Assembly: GCA_951394045.1 (NCBI GenBank)
Contig: OX595987.1
Coordinates: 3,534,001-3,598,000, forward strand
Source: Nitzschia sp. DOCU1
Lineage: Eukaryota > Bacillariophyta > Bacillariophyceae > Bacillariales > Bacillariaceae
DNA: 64,000 bases
Direction: 5' to 3'
Every line of letters begins with the position of its first letter. The stretch's first letter is position 1. Below the pieces are notes generated by a model. That model saw nothing but the letters and a program-made list of their open reading frames with translations, made no database searches and was not told the origin of the DNA. Shown piece by piece: positions 1 to 10,200 of this stretch. A program made the translations under genes and the position numbers.

Positions 1-1
1 C

Positions 2-190
2 AAGTTACGATTGGGACATCCTACCATGGGTCCCGGCAAGGGACGACCCGAGTCGGTAGTGTCACAATTAGCCAAGCGCCTGGAGCTGCCGACAAGTCAT
101 GAGCGTCACAATGTCTTTGGAAGTGTCGAAACGATACACACTTGGAACGAGGCCAGGGCCTTGCTCTACAAGTGGGGTGTTCGAGTCTAA
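2..190 (+). CDS. 3' end of an unidentified protein-coding gene (partial)
   Basis: An open frame runs from the window edge to TAA at 188-190 and gives 62 residues with no internal stop. The residues are mixed in character and end in a tryptophan-containing tail (LYKWGVRV). The opposite-strand open frame over the same bases is arginine-rich and looks like a shadow. The stop is followed by GT-rich sequence with no further coding potential before the converging gene that ends at 242. I do not recognise the family. It could be chance, because only the last exon would be visible here. Confidence 0.35.
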   Translation, partial: KLRLGHPTMGPGKGRPESVVSQLAKRLELPTSHERHNVFGSVETIHTWNEARALLYKWGVRV

Positions 191-241
191 ACTTGTGTGT
201 GTGTCGCACAATGACTAGAGTTCCCCTATAACTTTGTAGTG

Positions 242-1627
242 CTAGGATGCTTCTTGTTGCTGCTCCATGGCCACTTGTTGTTGTTGTTGTTGTTGTTGTG
301 CTTGTAAGCCTGGCGGATAATAGTCAAACAAATCCGCTTGTGACTTGTGCCCATGCAGTCTCATAAAATGTTCCACAACCGAGTCCATTATTGTTTCTCC
401 TTCTTCCCTAACATCCAAAATGACATTCATAAAGTCCGTGAGTAATTCACTCGTCGATTCATGCTTGTCGGCAATCGATCGATCATAGTCCATGGCAATA
501 TCTGCCAAACGGTGCAACAAAAACGCTCGTCCTTCAGAATCCGAATAATCCCATGCAGCTTGTACGACATACAACAATGCCGAATGTGCAAAGAATTGAT
601 CATCCACATCATACAAGCCTTGTGGAGTGGGAGAGGCGGCTCCAAACATGACCATGCGAAAATGATCACACGCCGGTCCCGCATGAGGAACACCTCCACT
701 GGTACAAATCAAGTCGCCACAATCGAGTCCTCCGTCAGTTTGTTTCAACACTTCAGCACCTGCCATGTTGGCTTCCAATTCGTCTCGTCGTTGTAACATG
801 GGACCAAAAACATTTAAAATTTTGTTGCACCACTGGTACACATGAGGTTGTTCCAATAAGCAGTCTCGTACCGATGTGGGTGCCTCGGACCAGATACCAG
901 ACACTAATTCTTCGACAGAATGTGGTCCAAAGTCTTCTCGTAACACGACCTGGGTGCCTGGTGTGTGTTTATGCGACGACGACGACGAATTCATCATTAA
1001 TCCGAATTGTACGTTATTCACCGGCACATCGGTATGAATCGTTTGTGCGTCGCATTTTTGACTGATAATAATACTCCAATCGGCAAAGGTAAAGTGTGAA
1101 TTGTTTTGCATCATGGCTTGTACCTTTTCATCCCGCATGGCTTGTGCTTGTGCATAATCCACCATGACAAGTGGCAAAGCCTCGAATCCTGGGAGAGAAG
1201 TAAAGTATTCCCCCAAGACTTTGATTTCATACCGACCCCCCGTAATGCGACGCACGCCTTTGTACCAGCCGCCATTATCGTCGTCGACCCAGTCTTGCTC
1301 CAAAGCTTCCAAATACATGGCCTCGAGACTGGGCAAGAATTCTTGCTCAAAGACACTCACGAGGCGTTGCATTTCTTGGACGACGGGGTGATCGCGAACG
1401 GCAGGAATAATCGCTGTGGTGGGTAACCCCAGGGCACGTCGGCGGTACTTGAGTTGCAAGACTGGTTCGACAGTACTACTGCTGTCAGTACTACTATCCG
1501 TTGGAGGATCCATGACGGTAGGCTCTTTCATTTCATGACGATGATGATGAGGAGTAGCGGTAGTGCTGCTGCTACTAGTCGTGATTTCGTCGTTGTTGTT
1601 ATTATTGTTGGAGTCTCGAGGTGCCAT
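242..1627 (-). CDS. 2-oxoglutarate/Fe(II) oxygenase-like protein
   Basis: Single-exon frame of 461 residues from the ATG at 1625-1627. The longer open frame upstream to 2011 has no supporting features, so this start is preferred; it opens with MAPRDS followed by an Asn run. The N-terminus (about 1-75) is low-complexity Asn/Ser/Thr/His. The core holds H198-x-D200 (IHTDVPVNN), then H315 and R324 (GVPHAGPACDHFR), the order expected for the metal-binding HxD...H facial triad and 2OG-binding Arg of a double-stranded beta-helix oxygenase. The C-terminus carries an eight-residue Gln run encoded by a CAA-type triplet repeat (about 278-300). Substrate unknown. The 115-residue gap between D200 and H315 is long for the fold, so the oxygenase call is tentative. 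Divergent from the cyclophilin-like gene at 2267. Confidence 0.6.
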   Translation of the reverse strand: MAPRDSNNNNNNDEITTSSSSTTATPHHHRHEMKEPTVMDPPTDSSTDSSSTVEPVLQLKYRRRALGLPTTAIIPAVRDHPVVQEMQRLVSVFEQEFLPSLEAMYLEALEQDWVDDDNGGWYKGVRRITGGRYEIKVLGEYFTSLPGFEALPLVMVDYAQAQAMRDEKVQAMMQNNSHFTFADWSIIISQKCDAQTIHTDVPVNNVQFGLMMNSSSSSHKHTPGTQVVLREDFGPHSVEELVSGIWSEAPTSVRDCLLEQPHVYQWCNKILNVFGPMLQRRDELEANMAGAEVLKQTDGGLDCGDLICTSGGVPHAGPACDHFRMVMFGAASPTPQGLYDVDDQFFAHSALLYVVQAAWDYSDSEGRAFLLHRLADIAMDYDRSIADKHESTSELLTDFMNVILDVREEGETIMDSVVEHFMRLHGHKSQADLFDYYPPGLQAQQQQQQQQVAMEQQQEAS

Positions 1628-2266
1628 TTTAACTGAAGAATTGTGAAATGAACGTCGTTGCTGTGCTCTCAAGTTTTGCTTGCTTGGTGCCGTCAGAGAG
1701 AAGATCGAACTACAAACCCCCAGCCAGTCAATAGGATATCCGGAAACAACTGAATCGAAGCAGAGATAACAATGGAAGCAAGAGCAGACTTCTCTCGTTT
1801 TTGATGGCGGGGATGGCTCGTCAGCACCAAGGATGAAAAAAGTGAGAAGGGAAACCTCGCGTGCTTTTTCGTACCTTTTTGGGGGTCTGCATTGCGAGCA
1901 CGAAAGGTTGCGTAGACTTTTACGTACAAAATGTACTGGGGCAGGGAAACACTCGGAGCCGGAAAATGCGAATTCGGAGGGCAAGGGCATATCTAAACTG
2001 GTGCAATTCACAGAATCGACGTCACTGCGACGAACGATGGCGCTGTCTCGAATTCGATGGCACTCTTCTGTAGGTGTTTTGTAGTCGATGGTGTCCTATG
2101 GTTGAGGTTTGGGTCGATAGAGTCGATTATTGAGCAAACCGACCGACCAAAATCCCAAAAACAAATGACCGCGGCATTTGAAATGCTTGCATTGCACCTC
2201 TTTCATTTGTGCTTCCTTCTGTCGGGACGGTTTCACTTGTTAACTTAACTACTAACAGCACTCACC
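1628..2266. promoter_or_regulatory. Divergent intergenic promoter region
   Basis: 639 bp lie between the start codons of the oxygenase-like gene (minus) and the cyclophilin-like gene (plus). I see no convincing ORF, TATA box or repeat. It presumably holds both promoters and 5' UTRs. Confidence 0.4.
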
Positions 2267-3493
2267 ATGGTGGCCCCAGATGAAGAAGCGATTGTCCGCT
2301 GTGAGACGACCAAAGGTCCCATCACCATGAAGCTGGAGAGGGTGAGCAGTTTCGTCATGGAATCATGATTGAGGATGATCTTGAGGTTTTCTAGTGACGA
2401 TTCATGTGTTCCAAAGGATGTATGTATGTGCTCTCTCTCTTTACAAACAATGTATTCTCATCCTTTCTTCTACTGTTATAGTTATGGTCACCCAATGGCT
2501 ACGATCGTGCCGTGGAGCTCTTTGAACGAAAGTTCTTTGATGGAAGTCATTTCTTTCGCGTCGTTCCCAAGTTCTTGGTACAATTTGGAATTTCCTATTC
2601 CGAGGACAAGGAATTGCAACAATTTGCTCGAACGCAAATTCCAGATGATCCTCCCCAAGGAAAAAAGTTCCAAAAGGGGACCATTTCCTATGCGGGTGAG
2701 TAATACGATTTGTGTTTTTCGAAATGAAAATGTCTGTCGGACGGAGACTCTCTGGTGGCACGTTGGTTGTATCGAGACCATTGCGATTCTCTCAATAAAC
2801 GTTTTCTCATCTTGTGATTCTTTTACTTTAGGAAATGGCGACAATAGTCGAACATCGCAAATTTTCATTTCCTATGGACAAAGCAATTCTCTGGGAACGC
2901 AGAAATGGGTACGTCCAACACCAGTCATGACAATGCCACTGCTGATTCTAGCCCTACCGTTTTGCTTAATTGGATCGCGGATGTTTCGCCTCTCATCTAT
3001 CTACCGTTGCTGTAACTATCCAATTGTGTAGGAAACGCCGATTGGAGAGGTAATTGAGGGCATGGAAAATGCCGAGCAATTCTACTCTTATGGAGACATG
3101 CCTCCTTGGGGCAAAGGCCCAGTTCAAGGAAAGATCCACGGTCATCCAGAATATATTGAGGAAAACTTCCCCTTGACGGATAAATTTGTTCATTGCAAAG
3201 TGGAACGAATGAATGTAGAAAAGGAAGGAAACATTGTATACAAAAAAGATAAAGAGACTGACGAGGAAGAATTTGCCGAAGCGAGAGCAGAGGCTGCCGC
3301 CAACCCGTTGGGGGCAGAACGAGAATTGCTACAAGTACAGGCACCGTATCGACCCCATGTCCGAGATCAGCCCGGACTTCCAATGATGAATGATTCCGTT
3401 TCGACGTATGGAGGAATCGCCGTCCTTGCCACCATGGGCATTGCAATGATGCTACTCAGATCGCGAAAGAAGGAAGAATCCAAGTACAACTAA
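2267..3493 (+). CDS. Cyclophilin-like peptidyl-prolyl isomerase with C-terminal membrane anchor
   Basis: Four exons: 2267-2341, 2482-2695, 2832-2908, 3032-3493 (275 residues), all with GT-AG borders and consistent phases (0, 1, 0). The cyclophilin fold is visible from the start (ETTKGPITMKL), through FFDGSHFFRVVPKFLVQFG (catalytic-type Arg and Phe) and KGTISYAG, to SQIFISYG and GEVIEGM. Several consensus positions of active cyclophilins are altered (for example SLGTQKWETP where a WLDGKHVVFG-like stretch is usual), so isomerase activity may be weak. After the domain comes a charged linker and then a hydrophobic segment (GGIAVLATMGIAMMLL) followed by RSRKKEE, a typical tail anchor. It is therefore likely membrane-tethered, with the catalytic domain in the cytosol. 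The last codons are included in a 120-bp tandem duplication. Confidence 0.85.
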
Positions 3494-3672
3494 CTACGGG
3501 TCTATGTTGCAACCGGGCGAAGTTATCTTTTCAGCTCAAGCAGATCCAAGTCCATGGGCATTGCAATGATGCTACTCAGATCGCGAAAGAAGGAAGAATC
3601 CAAGTACAACTAACTACGGGTCTATGTTGCAACCGGGCGAAGTTATCTTTTCAGCTCAAGCAGATCCAAGTC
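3432..3672. repeat. Exact 120-bp tandem duplication over the cyclophilin-like 3' end
   Basis: Bases 3432-3551 are repeated without visible mismatch at 3552-3671. The unit includes the last codons of the cyclophilin-like gene (from the membrane segment), its TAA, and about 58 bp of 3' UTR. Only copy 1 is translated; copy 2 lies wholly downstream of the stop. Confidence 0.95.
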
Positions 3673-3737
3673 GAACTGGGTAGCCTGTGCTGCAGTTGAA
3701 AGAACTGTGGCATGAAGACGGAACTATTCATATAAAG

Positions 3738-4475
3738 TTACCATATTTTCCACCACGGTTTGGTTTCAGTACTAGAGGCTGGTATAGTTGCCTCGTCGCT
3801 TTCAGTTGGTGGTGGTGGTGGCCCATCGTTCGTCGCGTCTTTTGTCGGCTGCGATTTTAATGATTCGATGACTATATCGTTGTCATCTTCGATGCTGACT
3901 AATTTGTCGGCAGCCGGCTCTACGTACCCTGAGCCACCTAGTCCCAGTATGGATTGCGAATTGTGTTTGACCGTATCTTCTACAGCTTTCAGCCTCGCAT
4001 CCAGTGCAATAAGCTTAGCTTGGAGTGCCGCACGTTCTAACCGTGCCTGCTCTCGTTTCTCTTCCTCCTTTCGTCGCGTAGATTCGGCTGACCGGTTGTA
4101 CTCCCAAACCACCATAGTTCCCGACACCAAGAAGATGAAGGATTCACCTACAAACTCCGCTCCATCTTGTATTGCCTTATCTTCCTCCAATGGCTTGATG
4201 GCTCTGACACGATACCCAGCGCTCCAAATCTGCATCCGTGACGTAATGGAATGAGACGTTTGCCCGATACTGATCAGCATTTGTTTCGTAAAATTGTACC
4301 GCGAAAACTCATATTTGATGCGCTTCGACAAGGGCTTGGCTAATGTCTTGACAAGAAGACTTGCTAACTTGGTCAATCTGAGAGGGATGGGGGCTGAGAA
4401 AGCACGTTTCAAACATGAAAAATGCACTCAAGAGGATGAGACAGATTTATCCACTTACGGAAGGGCTTGGGCCAT
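3738..4475 (-). CDS. OPA3: OPA3-like mitochondrial protein
   Basis: Two exons: a 17-nt coding exon at 4459-4475 (ATG, MAQALP) and 3738-4377, joined across an 81-bp intron (GTAAGT...CTCTCAG), giving 218 residues. The spliced start MAQALPLTKLASLLVKTLAKPLSKRIK matches the OPA3 N-terminal pattern, which the unspliced GTG-initiated frame does not. The conserved middle follows (GAEFVGESFIFLVSGTMVVWEYNRS), with one hydrophobic segment. Next comes a coiled coil rich in Glu, Arg and Ala, and a divergent acidic/Pro-rich tail ending WWKIW. OPA3 proteins are small mitochondrial-membrane proteins linked to organelle morphology; the biochemical role is unclear. Tail-to-tail with the cyclophilin-like gene. 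Confidence 0.85.
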
Positions 4476-5215
4476 ATTGCTTAGGATTTGAGGAGCAACT
4501 TATAGGAAAAGCGATGTACCACGCACCATGAAGGGGCTCTGCTGTGATCTACTGCTTGGTATGAATACTGCTGTTTGATTGTTTCCAGCCGCAACATGGT
4601 CGCTCACACTCCATCATCATCCTCTCTCTTCGTCGTCGGTTGCGTTTTCGTGGTTCGTTTGCACTTTGGGTCAAAAATTTCGGGGGAAATTTCCCCATCT
4701 TTCACGATCCGATTGATCGATCTCAGAAGAGCTCCTTTTAGTCGATCAGCGGGCCGGCCCGCCAAAGGAACGAAAAAGTTGTGGTAGACCGCTTTTGGGA
4801 TCTTTCGCTCTACTCCATTATTGATAGTCAATCATTTGCTTGAAGTTTCCAGCTCATCTACGACTAGTAAAGCTATATGCTATGCTTCTCATAGATTTAA
4901 AAACCGTGTTGTTTCTACTATTTCGATGAGATCTTCAATACCTGGTATGATCTCGGCGAAGGCTTTCAGCTCGCCCCAGGGACGGTCAACTGACGAGTCG
5001 TCATGTGGTATCGTATTAGTACTAGTAGAGCTAGTAGACCATTACATTAGCTTCAGTGGAACTCAATACGTATTCCTCTTCTTTTTAATAGCTAGCGGCT
5101 GAACATAATACTTCTTCTTCGTTTTTGTGTGAAATATAAAGTGGCATCTCGTGCGTGGGCTCACGGGCCTATTCAATGTGAATGGTTTGCGATTTCAACA
5201 ATATTGCCATCGTCT
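4476..5215. other. Intergenic stretch without a supported gene
   Basis: Short open frames exist on both strands but none shows a recognisable domain. Notable local symmetry: GGGCCGGCCC near 4750 and a perfect 13-bp palindrome TGACGAGTCGTCA near 4990, which resembles paired TGACG (bZIP-type) half sites. Confidence 0.5.
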
Positions 5216-5545
5216 TTAGAAGGATCCTTCGATGCTTGATTGCGAGCTGCAACTCTCAGTACTATTGAAAGAATTCTGTGATTGCATGGTCTTAGGTGGC
5301 CGGACTTCTTCGTGTGCCACAGAGTCTTGCATAACAGCCGACAAAAGAAGTTTTCGCTTCATCCTCCGGAGACTTCGCGACAATGTGATGGGTTGGTTTT
5401 GTTCTGTCCACAAACTATTTGCTGTTGTACTGGACGGAACCGTCCTTCGGGTCGAAACAGACGTTGATATTTCGGTGGGGGGTGGAAGATCTGGTCGAGA
5501 CGAAACCCGTTGTGCAATTGTGTTGGAAGAATAAGATTGGTTCAT
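5216..5545 (-). CDS. Hypothetical Ser/Thr-rich small protein
   Basis: Open frame of 109 residues from the first ATG (MNQSYSSNT); the frame opens at 5560 only with a TTG codon. It is rich in Ser, Thr and Gln with a basic centre (SLRRMKRKLLLS). No domain or signal peptide is recognised. Another open frame (5557-5865) lies just upstream on the same strand, and I could not find a convincing splice joining the two. It may be a real short gene or a chance frame. Confidence 0.3.
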   Translation of the reverse strand: MNQSYSSNTIAQRVSSRPDLPPPTEISTSVSTRRTVPSSTTANSLWTEQNQPITLSRSLRRMKRKLLLSAVMQDSVAHEEVRPPKTMQSQNSFNSTESCSSQSSIEGSF

Positions 5546-7276
5546 CTTTGAGGAATTCAAACTGTTTGAATGAAGGAGAAAAGCCGGTGTATGTCTTCTG
5601 AGTTGTTACAACCTTTATTGTCTTTGAATCTCAAAATAATGAACCTAGCCATCAATAATCTTCTTTGGAACGTTGACTCCGACAAATCTGGGCAGAATCT
5701 TTTAGTCGAGCCTTCAATCATAGATATATTCTGCTCTGAATGAAAATCTAGTATTCGGACACTCCGAATCCAGCTACGACTCCGCCAGGCGAAAGATTTT
5801 TGTTCAGCGGGACACACAGTAAAAGACTCAACGCGGCTCAACGCATGGAATTCGGCGGTAAACACTGAATTCTACGAGGTTTCGTGGTAGGGTGGTTGCG
5901 GTAGCAGTTGAGTGACGAATCGGGGGGTTATAATTTCACTTAGTGGTTTTTCAAATCTTGGTACGACTCATTTCAGGCCACCAGCCGACCAGTCGCACTT
6001 CCCAATGTTCAGTTGTGGTCGCTTCGCCTTCTCCGAGCCACAACTTCACACTTTGGCACGACCGTCGCCATTCAGAATCCGATTTTGGCAATTGCTTTGA
6101 CGTTGGTGCTCGGCTGACTCAATGTCTGGTAGGAGGTGTTTGGGCATTCCTGTCGACCTACTAGCTTGTTGTTGCTTCCCGAATACCAAGGCTTCCAAGC
6201 TCGGAGACGCAATGTTCCGTCCGCCATCCGAGGTAGTAGCGGCACTTTGTCTTACCAAACACACTGCCACACACGAGATGCATGTCTCCTATGTGCTGGT
6301 CACACCACTCTCCCTCTGATGATAGTGTTTGATGCATCGGACGTGTGTTCCAGCACACAGAACATGGCGAAGTCCATGATTCATTGTTGCTACGTATTCA
6401 GTGGCCTCGTTGTTAGTTTGGTACTTTGCTGCAAGCCATCGCACCATGGAGTCTGCTTTTCCTAGGCTTTCCATTGTCTCGAACCTAGCTGACTTTGCCG
6501 GACTCCTAGTCCAAGGCGATTTTAGACGCTGCCAAGAGTGGTTTTATCCAGAATGCGACCGTGGCACACAGACGATACGGCGACTATCTGCTGGAAGAAT
6601 TGAATGGCCGATCCGAGGATGCCGCTTAGTATCATATCGCAAGTCCATGGAAGTATACCAGGAATCGGGCGCGACCCGCGTTGTGGAGCTTTTACGAACT
6701 CGACATTCCACTCTTCTGGCTACTGCAGTGGACGACTCGTAAAGGTACAAGAGCAAGCACTTGATTTAGCTCTTATCCTCTCGCGCATCCTCGTCTCAAC
6801 CCGGCGCACTGGTACTTCAGCACAATAGATCTTGGACGGGTCTCGCCACAACGTCGCCTCCTGGCCCCTCGACACTCCCAACCCAGAAAAATGGTGGGAT
6901 AGGACGCATGCCGGAAATAATGCTGCTGTAGTTTGTCATCACCTTTACTTTCCAGAAAGTTGGTTCAAGGTTGGCAGTCATCAGACCCATGCACATCGAC
7001 TGCTACGACACGTCCGTTCTTTGTTCGTTCCGATTTCGAGTGACGTTTCAGACGTGCAGGAGTGACAGTACTCCACGATTGGCAGTCAAAACGCGGAGAC
7101 ATTTTGCGAACGCTCCCATCATCATTGCGATCATCGTCTTCTGATGATGAGAGACATTAGGCGTCACCATGCTAATGTTGCACTCATTCGGGGTTTGTGA
7201 CAGCCTTCTGTTTGCTTGCCTTATTCGGGAAGAATGTCGTCTCATAACACAAAAATAACCAAGAATTCTCATCCTA
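5546..7276. other. 1.7-kb stretch with no supported gene
   Basis: Only short, mutually overlapping open frames occur on both strands. The longest (6401-6742, plus, 113 residues) has no recognisable domain. In an alternative frame around 6530-6630 a hydrophilic stretch (SGFIQNATVAHRRYGDYLLEE) looks protein-like but ends quickly in TAG. That is at most a decayed coding remnant. The last part upstream of 7277 must contain the promoter of the ABC transporter. Confidence 0.4.
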
Positions 7277-10200
7277 ATGATGACGATGAATAGCAAAAAT
7301 CAAGGCAAGGATTCTGCAAAGGGTGATGTGGAACAACCTTTGCCGTTTCCATCAGAATCCTCCAACGAGGAGGCGAATGATGCTGCAAGTAAACCCGCTG
7401 ATCCCTTGGCAACGGTAGTGGAAGTCTTTAGTTTCATGCCCGATCTCAAGACCAAGGTGTATTTTGGACTCGGAATCCTTTGTGCCACCATTTCGGGATG
7501 TTTCTTTCCGGCCTTGGCATTTCTGTTCTCGAATAGTTTTCAAGATCTGTCGGGGGCAACAAGTAAGAGTTGTGAAATCAACTTCAATGTGACTAGTTGG
7601 TAGGCAGTGACTTACCATGTAATTGCCGTTTCCGTCCTTAGACGAAGATTCCTTCCTTGAAACGATACGAACACTGGCGTATTCGTTCATGGTGCTCGGG
7701 TGAGTCAGTCGTTGCATATACTTACTACTACGGATGAAGAGACTAATTAATTTTGGCTCGTTGACCAGAGCCGTGGCGTTTACCTTTTTGATGCTACAAA
7801 CAACTTTCCTCGAGACGGCCGCCGTTAGCATGACGAACAATTTCAAACGAAAGTGGTTCCAAGCCCTTTTGCGGCAAGATATGGCCTACTACGATTTACG
7901 GGATATTTCTGGAACAGCAACTCTGGTGTCGTCCAATGCAATCAGATTTCGAAAGGGCTTAGGCAAAAAGCTTGGCGATGGCGTTCAATTCTTCTTTACG
8001 GTTATTCTTGGCCTCGTCTATGGTTTCTGGAGCTCTTGGCAAGTATCCCTGTTCGTTCTGGCTATTGCCCCATTTTTGGCTGCCAGTGCCGGGCTTCTGT
8101 TTAAACTCACAACGACACAGACACAGCGGGCGAATTCGTCGTATGCCAGGGCAGGATCTATTGTTTATACTACAGTTTCGTCGATTCGAACCATTCTATC
8201 CCTAAATGCCGTGGAAGACATGATTTCCAGATTTGTGGCGGCCACCCAAGAAGCGTATGATGGGGCGACCGAACAAGTGATACAGTTGGGGTTCGCAAAC
8301 GGAAGTATAATGTCGTCGCTTCTCTTGGCCTACATTCCTGTTACCCTCTACGGGGCCTTTCTTCTTTACCGAAATGTGCAGGAGACGGGCTGTGATCCTT
8401 CGGGTTCCTCGATCGACAACCCAGCATGCGAGCCAGTTTCAGCGGTGGGTGTCTTTGGTGCCATGTTTGGTATCACTTTTGCAGGCTCAGGTTTGCCACA
8501 GATAACATCATCGTGGGAGTCATTCGTGGCCGCCCAGTCGGCTGCGTACCCCGCGTTGGAAGCCATTTATCGTGACACTTCTAGTGACATGGACAAGGCA
8601 GACGAGTTCGACGAGAAGACGCAAGCCTTACAACGACGTGGATCTTCCGCACCCTTGCCCAAGTACACGATAGATTCATCTTCGCTTGAAGGAAGAAAGC
8701 TCACGGAGGTGAGGGGCGAAATTGAGTTTCATGACGTTCATTTCGCGTACCCTTCGCGTTTGGAAGTGGAAGTTTTCCAGGGCATGTCGTTAAAGGTACC
8801 GGCTGGGAAGACGGTAGCAATTGTGGGACCCAGCGGGGGAGGTACGTTACAGCGATGGCATGAGCAAATCTTATTTTCCATTTACTGATTCGCGAAATTG
8901 CATCGTTGTACAAATCCTGAAGGCAAAAGTACTACTGTGCAATTGTTGGAGCGCTTTTACGACGTTCGGAGTGGGTCAATTACTTTGGATGGTGTCGATC
9001 TCCGTGATTTGAATTTGAAATGGCTTCGCGAACAGATTGGATTGGTCAGCCAGGAGCCGAAACTATTTGCTCAATCGATTCGCGAGAATATTGCCATTGG
9101 ATTACCTGGAGCCACTCAAGAGCAGATTGAAGAGGCGGCGCGAGAAGCAAACGCCCACGACTTCATAGCCAGTTTTCCCAAAGGCTATGATACGCAAGTT
9201 GGTGATGAAGGTAAGTCCGGTCGATTTGAAGGCAAATGCCGAGTTGAGCATCCAAGCTTACATGTCATGGTCATACAAAGGAGCCCAACTTAGTGGAGGA
9301 CAAAAACAGCGCATCGCCCTCGCTCGGGTGCTCATCAAGAAACCCAAGATCTTGTTGTTAGATGAAGCCACCAGTGCGTTGGATAGTGAATCAGAGGCCG
9401 TTGTCCAGGAAGCATTGGGTGTGTTGATGGGAGAGGGAAACCAGACAGTCATCGTCATTGCCCATCGCCTCTCAACGATTCGGAATGCCGACATTATTGC
9501 TGTCATTCACGAAGGTTGTGTTGTTGAGACGGGGAGCCATGATGAGTTGATAGAGAAGCGGGGCGCTTACTTTGATCTTGTGGAAGCTCAAACTCAAGAT
9601 CGAAAGGGCAAAAATGAAGAGTCGATACTCTCTACCACTTCTGGCTCGTCACAGACAAGCGGCAATACTTCGTCCCGATCAAGCAGTATTGTAGATACAT
9701 CTGAACCTGCGAGTCAAGATGTTCAGGGTGTTGTAGTGGAAGTCGGTGATTCGGTTCCCGTGATTCGCTTTCGTGGTGTCCACTTTCAGTACCCAAGCCG
9801 TCCAGAGAACAAAATCTTTCGAGGACTGAACCTGGCTGTGATGGAGGGGGAGACTTTGGCGGTTGTAGGCCCATCGGGGCAGGGGAAGGTAAATATGATA
9901 GTTGAGACTCATTGGGAGAAAGTCGGGTTTTGGCTCTAACCGTTCTCTTCTCGACGCTTTTAGTCTACGCTGGTCCAGTTGATTGAAGCATTTTATCGTC
10001 CCAATAAGGGTTGTGTGGAATTCCTGGGCGTCGACATGGAAGAGCTGAACGTTCGTTGGGTCCGGGATCAGTTAGCTCTCGTGAGTCAAGAACCAGTTCT
10101 ATTCGATTCCTCTGTACGCGAAAATATTCGATTTGGAAGCCCAGCATCCACCATAGAAGATATCGAGTGGGCCGCGAAACAGGCTAATGCTCACGACTTC

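Noticed and set aside
1628..2011. N-terminal extension of the oxygenase-like gene to 2011
   Set aside because: The extra 128 residues are Cys/Ser/Phe-rich with no similarity to the fold, and a good ATG with the typical low-complexity N-terminus lies at 1627.
4378..4427. GTG-initiated start for the OPA3-like protein (MHFSCLKRAF)
   Set aside because: An upstream ATG exon with consensus GTAAGT donor and CTCTCAG acceptor gives a better family N-terminus; the GTG frame is intron sequence.
6401..6742. 113-residue plus-strand frame as a gene
   Set aside because: No domain, no splice partners, unusual Trp/Arg composition, and equally long frames overlap it in other frames.
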